Of a DNA stretch of 13,122 nt, positions 6,702-12,926 are shown piece after piece (position 1 is the stretch's first letter; every line of letters begins with the position of its first letter). A program made the translations under genes and the position numbers. The stretch comes from an uncultured Rhodospirillales bacterium (GTDB taxonomy: Bacteria; Pseudomonadota; Alphaproteobacteria; Rhodospirillales; Casp-alpha2), in NCBI GenBank assembly GCA_938074585.1, contig CALJEW010000366.1, forward strand, positions 1 through 13,122. Reading direction: 5' to 3'. The notes beneath the pieces were generated by a model, which saw only the letters and a program-made list of their open reading frames with translations, did no database searches and had not been told where the DNA came from.

Positions 6702-8054
6702 ATGGTTATGCAAATGAACGCGACCCAGCCTTTTGTCGATCAATTTGATGATGTGCAAAGCCGCTTGCCCGGTTCAAAATTGCCGTGGTTGGAAGCTTTT
6801 AGGAAAGCTGGCATTGAAAAATTTTCTACGATTGGCGTGCCAACAATCAAAACTGAAGCGTGGAAATATACACGTCTTCCAAATATTGACTGTAAGGAAT
6901 TTCGGTCTGCCAATTGGGAAAATGGACAGGTTGCGGTTAATGCTGTAGCTGAGTTTTTATCAGATGCTTTAAATCAAATTCGGCTGGTTTATGTGAACGG
7001 AATTATTCGCCCGGATCTGTCTAACTTAACAAATCTTCCGGACGGCATCTCATTTGAGCCCCTAACACAGGCGCTTGAAAGTGACCCTGAATTTATCGAA
7101 AGCCAGTTATGCACTGAAGAGCTTAAGTACGATCAAGGCTTTTCAGCTTTAAATGCGGCTATGATGGAAAGCGGTACGATTTTTCGGGTGGCCAAAGGCG
7201 TACAGGTTAAAGAGCCAATTGAAATTGTTCATATGAACGGTGTCGCCGATGCGCCAATTATTGGCCATCCGCATAATGTGTTTGTGCTCGAGGCAGGCAG
7301 CCAAGCTACTTTGGTCATGCGTCATGCTGGTATTGGAACAAGTGCTTATTTCAATAATGCGGTGACTGAAATTGTAGTTGGCGATAGTGCTATTCTTAAG
7401 CATTACACTTTGCAAACAGATTGCATGGAAGCTATCCACTTATCGACGGTAAATGTTCGGGTTGGCAAAGATGCTACTTACGAGACCTTTAACTTTGCCA
7501 TCGGTGGCCGCTTATCGCGGACAGAAACCCGGGTCCGCCTAGAAGGCCGGGGGGCGCATTGCAATTTGAGCGGTGCGTACATGATGCGTGGGCGCGAGCA
7601 CTGTGATAATATAACAATCGTTGATCATTTGGTTCCTGATACAACGGCACGAGAAGTCTTTAAAGGGGTTTTGGATGATGAGGCGCGGGGTGTATTTCAG
7701 GGAAAGTTGATTGTTCATAAATACGCTCAACGGACCAACGGTCACCAATTGTCCCGCGCATTGCTGTTGTCTGACCGGGCAGAAATGGATGCTAAACCAG
7801 AGCTTGAAATTTATGCAGACGATGTGAAGTGTTCGCACGGAGCAACGACCGGCCAAATTGATGAAAACGCTTTGTTTTATTTACGCTCGCGGGGTGTACC
7901 TGAAGCTTTAGCGCGTAACTTATTGATCCAGTCATTTATTGCCGAAGCGCTGGAAGAAATCTCCGATGAAAAAGTTCGTGAAGCCATTGCCGGTTTGGTC
8001 GTTCATTGGTTGCCAGCGGATTGTTTTTCTGTGGACGAGTGGGTGCAAGCATGA
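6702..8054 (+). CDS. sufD: Fe-S scaffold subunit SufD
   Basis: Partner of SufB in the SufBC2D scaffold and needed for iron acquisition during cluster formation. The 450-residue protein is slightly longer than E. coli SufD (423). It shows the SufD N-terminal motif TEAWKYTRLP at 51-60, a beta-helix core (about 150-370), and the diagnostic C-terminal block with CSHGATTGQIDENALFYLRS from residue 377, whose His379 corresponds to the essential E. coli His360. The MDAKPELEIYADDVK segment just before it is typical. Three in-frame ATGs lie close together (6702, 6708, 6714) and the ribosome site is weak, so the exact start is open by four residues. The last base triplet overlaps the sufS start in an ATGA junction, implying translational coupling. 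Confidence 0.95.
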   Translation: MVMQMNATQPFVDQFDDVQSRLPGSKLPWLEAFRKAGIEKFSTIGVPTIKTEAWKYTRLPNIDCKEFRSANWENGQVAVNAVAEFLSDALNQIRLVYVNGIIRPDLSNLTNLPDGISFEPLTQALESDPEFIESQLCTEELKYDQGFSALNAAMMESGTIFRVAKGVQVKEPIEIVHMNGVADAPIIGHPHNVFVLEAGSQATLVMRHAGIGTSAYFNNAVTEIVVGDSAILKHYTLQTDCMEAIHLSTVNVRVGKDATYETFNFAIGGRLSRTETRVRLEGRGAHCNLSGAYMMRGREHCDNITIVDHLVPDTTAREVFKGVLDDEARGVFQGKLIVHKYAQRTNGHQLSRALLLSDRAEMDAKPELEIYADDVKCSHGATTGQIDENALFYLRSRGVPEALARNLLIQSFIAEALEEISDEKVREAIAGLVVHWLPADCFSVDEWVQA

Positions 8055-9319
8055 ATAAAATCGTACCTATAGATATACAAAGTGGCAGTAATTCCATGGA
8101 TGCTTATGACATTGAACGCGTGCGCGAAGATTTCCCCATTCTTAAACAGCAAATTTATGGAAAATCTTTAGTTTTTTTAGACAGCGGAGCCAGTGCTCAA
8201 AAGCCGCAAGTCGTTATTGATGCGGTGCATGAATGCTACGAAACTTATTATTCAAACGTCCATCGTGGCGCACATTTCTTAAGCCAAAAATGTACCGATG
8301 TGTATGAACAAGTTCGTGGGCAAATTGCGACGTTTATGAATGCGCAATCAGAAAATAATGTGATCTTTACCAGCAGTGTAACCGAATCTATTAATTTGGT
8401 TGCCCAAACATGGGGACGTAAGTTCCTCAAAAAGGGCGATCAAATTATTGTCAGCGAAGTTGAGCATCACGCTAATATTGTGCCTTGGCAATTGCTGCAA
8501 GATCAAATTGGATTCGATATTAAAGTTGCAAAAATTGATGATCAGGGCGAGTTTTTACTTGATACTTTCAAAGCGCTTTTGAGCCCCAAAACAAAATTGG
8601 TTGCAATCACAGACTGCTCTAACGTTTTAGGCACCATGCTTCCCGTTAAAGAAATTACCCGCTTGGCTCATGAAGTAGGGGCGAAAGTATTGGTTGATGG
8701 AACCCAAGGGATTGTCCACAACGGGGTCGATGTTCAAGATTTAGATTGCGATTTTTATGGGTTTACAGGGCATAAAATTTATGGCCCCACCGGGATCGGT
8801 ATTCTGTACGGGAAAATGGATGTTTTAAAATCCATGCCGCCGTATCAAGGTGGCGGTGATATGATCGACAAAGTCAGCTTTTCTGGCACAACATTTCAAG
8901 AGCCCCCGTATCGTTTTGAAGCCGGAACCCCACCGATCGCTCAAGTTATCGGTTTAGGTGCTGCGATCAAATACGTATCTGATTTGGGCATGGAAAATAT
9001 TTCAGCTCACGAGCAAGGTTTGCTCGCATATGCGAACGAGCTGTTGAGCGCGATTGAAGGTGTTCAGATCATTGGCCAAGCCAAAGATAAAGCGGCCATT
9101 ATTTCGTTTTTGATTGAGGGTACACATCCGTTTGATGTGGCGGCTGTATTGGACCGCCAAGGAGTTGCGACCCGAGTTGGGCACCATTGCGCCGAACCAT
9201 TGATGGACCGTCTCGGGATCGTTGGCACGGTTCGGGCATCCTTTGGTTTATATAATAATAAAGATGATGTTGATCGCTTGGTGGCTGCTATTGGCCGGGC
9301 GAAGGAGTTGTTGATATGA
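8051..9319 (+). CDS. sufS: Cysteine desulfurase SufS (class II)
   Basis: PLP enzyme that takes sulfur from cysteine and passes persulfide to SufE for the SufBCD scaffold. The 422-residue translation contains YGKSLVFLDSGASAQKP (36-52), the HRGAHFLS segment (71-78), SEVEHHANIVPW (135-146) with the PLP-stacking His, VDGTQGIVH (215-223), the PLP lysine Lys242 in FTGHKIYGPTG, and the class II persulfide Cys380 in RVGHHCAEPL. It ends with a typical RASFGLYN stretch. Start choice: ATG 8051 overlaps the sufD stop (ATGA) and is preferred for coupling; ATG 8096 would give 407 residues, nearer E. coli SufS (406), but has no better ribosome site. The first 15 residues are therefore uncertain. The end overlaps sufE by four bases. 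It is the third cysteine desulfurase of this operon. Confidence 0.94.
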   Translation: MNKIVPIDIQSGSNSMDAYDIERVREDFPILKQQIYGKSLVFLDSGASAQKPQVVIDAVHECYETYYSNVHRGAHFLSQKCTDVYEQVRGQIATFMNAQSENNVIFTSSVTESINLVAQTWGRKFLKKGDQIIVSEVEHHANIVPWQLLQDQIGFDIKVAKIDDQGEFLLDTFKALLSPKTKLVAITDCSNVLGTMLPVKEITRLAHEVGAKVLVDGTQGIVHNGVDVQDLDCDFYGFTGHKIYGPTGIGILYGKMDVLKSMPPYQGGGDMIDKVSFSGTTFQEPPYRFEAGTPPIAQVIGLGAAIKYVSDLGMENISAHEQGLLAYANELLSAIEGVQIIGQAKDKAAIISFLIEGTHPFDVAAVLDRQGVATRVGHHCAEPLMDRLGIVGTVRASFGLYNNKDDVDRLVAAIGRAKELLI

Positions 9320-9765
9320 ATTCCATTACCCCACAATATGAAGATTACGCTGATGCTTTGGAAATGATAGATGATGAAGACATGCGCTTTGAATACATCA
9401 TCGATGTGGGTAAAAAAGTAAAAGATGAAGACTTTCCTGAAGCGTTGCGGATTGATCCAAACTTGATGCACGGCTGTATGTCTCGTGTTTGGTTGTGTGA
9501 TGAAGTGCGCGATGGAAAACATTATTTCAGCGGCTTTAGCGATGCTATTATTGTTAAAGGATTAGTTGCTATGATGGCGGGATCATTTAGCGGTTTAACG
9601 ACTGATCAATTACAAGAATTAACCACCGGTCATGTACGTCGTTTGAACTTAGGCGCGCTAACTACGCAGCGCCAAGTGGGGATGATGGCGATGTTAGAAA
9701 CATTTAAAAAATTCGGATTAGCAGGCGGCGGTACCATCGCCCAACTGCGTTCCGATAGTGTTTAA
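9316..9765 (+). CDS. sufE: Sulfur acceptor SufE
   Basis: Accepts persulfide sulfur from SufS and delivers it to SufB, greatly stimulating SufS in characterised systems. The 149-residue protein has the compact SufE fold signatures: RFEYIIDVGKK (24-34), the active-site loop MHGCMSRVWL (51-60) with Cys54, equivalent to E. coli Cys51, and the GLVAMMAGSFSGLT helix region (82-95), followed by LTTQRQVGMMAM near the end. Translation starts at an ATGA overlap with sufS and has a strong GAAGGAG eight bases upstream. A SufE rather than a SufU partner agrees with the class II SufS encoded immediately before. Confidence 0.95.
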   Translation: MNSITPQYEDYADALEMIDDEDMRFEYIIDVGKKVKDEDFPEALRIDPNLMHGCMSRVWLCDEVRDGKHYFSGFSDAIIVKGLVAMMAGSFSGLTTDQLQELTTGHVRRLNLGALTTQRQVGMMAMLETFKKFGLAGGGTIAQLRSDSV

Positions 9766-9776
9766 GGAGTAAATTA

Positions 9777-10172
9777 ATGGATCCATATGGACAACTAGGC
9801 GGTGTTGGCGAAAGCGTTGAAGAGGGTTTTACCTCAAACGCGGGTGTTGCTTTAGAAGCGGGAGCTGCAATTGCAACAGCGGCGGAAGTGATTGCCGCCT
9901 TGCAAACCGTGTATGACCCAGAAATCCCAGTCGATGTATACGAATTGGGTTTAATCTATTCGCATGACATTTCCGAAAAAGGTGATGTTGACGTACAAAT
10001 GTCCCTAACGGCCCCCGGGTGTCCTGTGGCGGGTGAATTGCCGGGCTGGGTCGCAGAAGCTGTTGCCAAAGTCGAAGGCATTGGTGAAGTCGCGGTGTCG
10101 ATTACGTGGGAGCCCACATGGACACCTGATTTGATGAGCGAAGATGCCAAGCTTGCATTGGGTATGGACTGA
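9777..10172 (+). CDS. sufT: SufT-type Fe-S maturation protein (MIP18/DUF59 family)
   Basis: Member of the MIP18/DUF59 family, proteins that act as auxiliary factors in maturation of Fe-S proteins. The 131-residue chain has the family core from about residue 36: TVYDPEIPVDVYELGLIY (44-61), then SLTAPGCPVAGELPGW (76-91) with the conserved Cys82, and the ending SITWEPTWTPDLMSEDAK (108-125). The first 35 residues are a Gly/Ala/Glu-rich extension outside the core. The start is clear: TAAGGAG, whose TAA is the sufE stop, precedes the ATG by seven bases. The position between sufE and the A-type carrier suits a role in cluster delivery; its clients are not known. Confidence 0.92.
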   Translation: MDPYGQLGGVGESVEEGFTSNAGVALEAGAAIATAAEVIAALQTVYDPEIPVDVYELGLIYSHDISEKGDVDVQMSLTAPGCPVAGELPGWVAEAVAKVEGIGEVAVSITWEPTWTPDLMSEDAKLALGMD

Positions 10173-10209
10173 TCCATATATAAGAAAGACGACTGCTGGA
10201 GAATAAATT

Positions 10210-10548
10210 ATGGCTGCACCACAATTGATTACGCTAACGGATTCTGCCGTTGAACGAATTAAACTTCTTATGGCATCAAGCGAAAAGCCCGTTGCTGGGT
10301 TGCGCGTAGCTGTCAGTTCGCGTGGATGTTCCGGGTTATCTTACGTTTTTGAATACGCCGAACAGAAAAAGGGCCTTGAAGAAGAGGTCAACGTTGATGG
10401 AGTTCGGGTGTTTGTCGATGCAGCAGCGATCATGTTTTTGATCGGTAGTGAAATGGACTACATTGAAGATAAGCTGGAAAGCAAATTTGTCTTTTCCAAC
10501 CCTAATGCCAAAAATGTGTGTGGCTGTGGCGAAAGCTTTTCTGTTTAA
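10210..10548 (+). CDS. sufA: A-type Fe-S carrier (SufA/IscA family)
   Basis: HesB/IscA-family protein that binds an Fe-S cluster or iron and transfers it to target apoproteins. The 112-residue chain carries the three invariant cysteines: Cys40 in SSRGCSGLSY and Cys104/Cys106 in the C-terminal NVCGCGESFSV. The length matches the family (about 107-122). The start has GGAG at 10198-10201, eight bases upstream. It lies 37 bases after sufT and 18 bases before the ferredoxin gene. Whether it is best called SufA, IscA or another A-type carrier cannot be settled from motif inspection; the suf context is the reason for the name used. Confidence 0.92.
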   Translation: MAAPQLITLTDSAVERIKLLMASSEKPVAGLRVAVSSRGCSGLSYVFEYAEQKKGLEEEVNVDGVRVFVDAAAIMFLIGSEMDYIEDKLESKFVFSNPNAKNVCGCGESFSV

Positions 10549-10566
10549 ATCCCAGAGGATACTGTT

Positions 10567-10896
10567 TTGCCCACACTTACATTCATTGACCCCAATGGAT
10601 CAAAGAAACAAATCGATGCACCGGGCGATATAACCGTTATGGAGATTGCTCAATCGAACGGAATTGATATCGAAGGTGCGTGTGAAGGGGGTATGGCGTG
10701 TTCTACGTGCCATGTGATTGTTGATCCAGATTGGTTCGATCGCTTGAATCCAGCATCTGAAGAAGAAGAAGACATGCTGGATTTAGCTTTTGGCCTGGCC
10801 CGCACATCCAGATTGGGATGTCAGATTACAATGACGGATGAGTTGGATGGGCTTATAGTTAGTTTGCCAAATGAAACAAATAATTTAATCGGTTAA
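10567..10896 (+). CDS. fdx: [2Fe-2S] ferredoxin, adrenodoxin/ISC type
   Basis: Small electron carrier with a plant/adrenodoxin-type fold; ISC ferredoxins supply electrons for cluster synthesis. The 109-residue protein shows cluster ligands Cys39, Cys45 and Cys48 (C-x5-C-x2-C within CEGGMACSTCHVIV) and Cys85 in SRLGCQI. The acidic EEEEDMLDLAFGL helix (66-78) is the interaction region typical of adrenodoxin-like proteins and separates it from photosynthetic-type ferredoxins. It begins with TTG, reading Met-Pro-Thr-Leu-Thr-Phe, with GAGGA at 10555-10559 seven bases upstream; no ATG is suitably placed, and the length fits the family. It is the last gene of the operon, followed by a convergent gene. 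Confidence 0.93.
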   Translation: MPTLTFIDPNGSKKQIDAPGDITVMEIAQSNGIDIEGACEGGMACSTCHVIVDPDWFDRLNPASEEEEDMLDLAFGLARTSRLGCQITMTDELDGLIVSLPNETNNLIG

Positions 10897-10935
10897 CTGG
10901 CTTTTTATTTAACGTTCTTCGCCCAATAACGAAGA

Positions 10936-11358
10936 CTATCGCTCATCGCCCGTTAATCCTAAGTGCCAAATCAAGTTTACGCAAAACCCTTTGCTAATGG
11001 GTAACATTACACCCATTAGTGCTAAGGCTGCGATTGGCCATACGGTCATTTGGAACCAGGTTGGAGGCGCATAGTACTGTTTGGATAGCAATAGCAATGG
11101 AACAATAATATGTCCAACAATGACCATAGTTAAGTAGGGTGGGAAGTCATCAGCGCGAATATGGCCTAAACTTTCTCCGCATTCAGTACATTCTGAGCGC
11201 ACTTTTAAGTAAGAATGTAGCGTCCGTCCTTTGCCGCATTGTGGGCAGCTTTTACAGACGCCGCGCAATAGGATTATTAATAATTTGGGTTTGTTGACTG
11301 TGTTTATACTCATGATTTTAGACATAAACCACAACCGTGCATCAGAAACAACATCCAT
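10936..11358 (-). CDS. DUF983 zinc-ribbon membrane protein
   Basis: Family of unknown function common in alphaproteobacteria. The 140-residue protein has a rubredoxin-like pair of CxxC knuckles, Cys38/Cys41 in CPQCGKG and Cys57/Cys60 in CTECGES, probably binding a metal. The family motif RADDFPPYLT (68-77) follows, then two hydrophobic helices at about 75-92 and 103-120, so it is likely an inner-membrane protein with a cytoplasmic zinc ribbon. Start choice is unsure: no good ribosome site is seen at the ATG at 11358, and ATG codons at 11325 or 11313 would remove 11 or 15 residues that lie outside the conserved domain. It converges on the ferredoxin gene with 39 bases between stop codons. Some relatives occur near heme or respiratory genes, but nothing here fixes a function. 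Confidence 0.82.
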   Translation of the reverse strand: MDVVSDARLWFMSKIMSINTVNKPKLLIILLRGVCKSCPQCGKGRTLHSYLKVRSECTECGESLGHIRADDFPPYLTMVIVGHIIVPLLLLSKQYYAPPTWFQMTVWPIAALALMGVMLPISKGFCVNLIWHLGLTGDER

Positions 11359-11556
11359 AATTTACAGTGTAGGTATGCAAAACCTGTGGGCTTACTTATT
11401 AACACTTATGAGGTAAAGAATCTTAATAGCTTAACGGAGCCGTTGATAATGCATACTTTTAATTTTATCCCAATAATTGATCTGATCTACTTTTTATTGA
11501 TGATCGGTATTAGGGCGGGATATTCATTGGCGTAGACCGATTAAACCAGGATAAAC
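11359..11556. other. Intergenic region between DUF983 gene and small membrane ORF
   Basis: About 200 bases between the divergent DUF983 gene and the small ORF before mnmA. It contains a short 28-codon ORF (entered separately) and a perfect dyad AACGG-AG-CCGTT at 11433-11444, whose central spacer is too short for a hairpin but could suit a dimeric DNA-binding protein. I could not pick out a convincing promoter in either direction, though one is expected because divergent transcription must start here. No RNA gene was recognised. Confidence 0.5.
11449..11535 (+). CDS. Possible 28-residue hydrophobic peptide
   Basis: ATG at 11449 to TAG at 11533-11535, reading MHTFNFIPIIDLIYFLLMIG at first and ending AGYSLA. 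CGGAG lies at 11435-11439, nine bases upstream of the ATG. Nearly the whole product is hydrophobic and could form one membrane helix. It might be a small membrane peptide, a leader, or chance in AT-rich DNA; no family is recognised and the evidence is only the ribosome-binding site and hydrophobicity. Confidence 0.25.
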   Translation: MHTFNFIPIIDLIYFLLMIGIRAGYSLA

Positions 11557-11730
11557 GTGAAGTTGGACGGGTTATGCATAACTATCGGATACCTGACGTT
11601 GGTATTTTGGTTGCCCACACCTGGAAAGTCTTGGGCTTTTATCGTTGCCGCTGTATGGGTCTTTTTGGTGCTGTATCTATGGTATTATCTATCAAAAACG
11701 TTGGATGCTTTGGCACCTGGTGATTTTTAG
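11557..11730 (+). CDS. Small two-helix membrane protein, unknown
   Basis: A 57-codon frame starting with GTG at 11557 and ending with TAG at 11728-11730; AGGA at 11548-11551 lies five bases upstream and an in-frame stop at 11542 limits the start. The product is strongly hydrophobic: helix one about residues 6-20 (LCITIGYLTLVFWLP), a TPGKSW turn, helix two about 26-44, rich in Val, Leu, Trp and Tyr, then a polar end YLSKTLDALAPGDF. This alternation of helix, turn and polar tail looks like a real small inner-membrane protein rather than noise. It ends 19 bases before mnmA and would be cotranscribed with it. I do not recognise the family. It could alternatively be the remnant of a longer gene. 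Confidence 0.5.
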   Translation: MKLDGLCITIGYLTLVFWLPTPGKSWAFIVAAVWVFLVLYLWYYLSKTLDALAPGDF

Positions 11731-11749
11731 CGCAAAAGGTTCTTGTTTG

Positions 11750-12901
11750 ATGACCGAAAGTTCTTATATTCCGGGAATGAACAGTCTAAGCATAAATAAA
11801 CCGAACTCTGAAACCCGCGTTATCGTAGCGATGTCTGGCGGCGTTGACTCGTCAGTAACCGCAGCAATGATGGCTGATGAAGGTTATGACGTCGTTGGCG
11901 TCACGCTTCAGCTTTATGACCATGGTGCGGCCTTGGCCAAAAAAGGCGCGTGTTGTGCTGGTCAGGATATCCGCGATGCCCGACGCGTTGCGGACATGAT
12001 TGGTATTCCCCATTACGTTTTGGATTATGAAAACCGTTTTAAGGAAGAAGTGATTGATGATTTTGCTGATTCTTACTTACGGGGTGAAACACCAATCCCT
12101 TGTGTGCGCTGTAATCAAACCGTCAAATTTCGAGATTTATTAGCAACTGCTCGCGATTTGGATGGTGATGTGTTGGTGACCGGGCATTATGTCCGCCGCG
12201 TAGCTGGAGAAAAAGGGGCTGAATTGCACCGGGCGAAAGATGCAGAAAAAGACCAAAGCTATTTCTTATTTGCAACAACCCGCGAACAGCTTGAGTTTTT
12301 ACGGTTCCCATTGGGTGGTTTGGATAAATCAGAAACCCGTGTAATGGCTGAACGCTATAACTTGCCTGTTGCTGACAAACCAGACAGCCAAGACATTTGC
12401 TTTGTTCCTAATGGTAATTATGCAGAGCTGGTTGAAAAACTGCGCCCCGGTGCATGTGATCCGGGAGATATTCTTCACGTCGATGGTAGGGTTGTTGGTC
12501 AACACGATGGCATTATTCGCTTTACTGTCGGCCAACGCCGCGGACTTGGGGTTTCATCTGCTGATCCGCTATATGTCGTTCGCGTCGATCCAAGCTCACG
12601 TCAAGTGATCGTCGGCCCCCGGTCTGCCCTTTTACAGTCGCGCATTTCGGTTGCAGAACTTAATTGGCTTGGTGATGATGAGTTGCCAGACGATGGATTA
12701 CCTGTTGAAATTAAAATCCGTTCTGCATCAAAGCCCAGTGCGGCGCGGTTGTTTGCCCATGAAAATCGGCGTTTTAGTGTTATCTCAGACGAACCTCTAG
12801 ATAGTGTAGCCCCCGGTCAAGCATGTGTATTTTACCAAGGGGACCGCGTTTTAGGTGGTGGTTGGATACTTCGTGAGCAACCGCTTGAAAGCGTCGCCTA
12901 A
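11750..12901 (+). CDS. mnmA: tRNA-specific 2-thiouridylase MnmA
   Basis: Puts sulfur on C2 of the wobble uridine (U34) of tRNAs for Lys, Glu and Gln, using ATP to adenylate the base and persulfide sulfur originating from a cysteine desulfurase. The 383-residue protein has the PP-loop SGGVDSS at 29-35, the alphaproteobacterial-type YDHGAALAKKGACC region (56-69), the first catalytic Cys121 in RCNQTVKF, TGHYVRR (144-150), KDQSYFL (168-174), and the second catalytic Cys217 in DSQDICFV, followed by TVGQRRGLG (259-267) and a C-terminal beta-barrel domain. ATG 11750 is chosen (AAGG at 11736-11739); a longer frame from 11645 overlaps the preceding ORF and adds non-family residues, while ATG 11777 would remove nine residues. 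Its closeness to the desulfurase operon fits its need for sulfur, although tus relay genes are not seen here. Confidence 0.94.
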   Translation: MTESSYIPGMNSLSINKPNSETRVIVAMSGGVDSSVTAAMMADEGYDVVGVTLQLYDHGAALAKKGACCAGQDIRDARRVADMIGIPHYVLDYENRFKEEVIDDFADSYLRGETPIPCVRCNQTVKFRDLLATARDLDGDVLVTGHYVRRVAGEKGAELHRAKDAEKDQSYFLFATTREQLEFLRFPLGGLDKSETRVMAERYNLPVADKPDSQDICFVPNGNYAELVEKLRPGACDPGDILHVDGRVVGQHDGIIRFTVGQRRGLGVSSADPLYVVRVDPSSRQVIVGPRSALLQSRISVAELNWLGDDELPDDGLPVEIKIRSASKPSAARLFAHENRRFSVISDEPLDSVAPGQACVFYQGDRVLGGGWILREQPLESVA

Positions 12902-12926
12902 TACGCTAACTTAGTGACTTTCTGTC

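Noticed and set aside
9064..9522. 152-codon antisense frame over sufS/sufE
   Set aside because: Opposite two real genes with intact active sites; no ribosome site or domain features.
10916..10935. Inverted repeat TCTTCG-CCCAATAA-CGAAGA between ferredoxin and DUF983 as a bidirectional terminator
   Set aside because: The position is right, but the stem is only 6 bp, the loop is 8 bases and neither side has a T run. A terminator is expected in this gap but cannot be shown.
11645..11749. Extended N-terminus of MnmA from ATG 11645
   Set aside because: The extra 35 residues overlap the small membrane ORF, are not like MnmA, and ATG 11750 gives the usual length.
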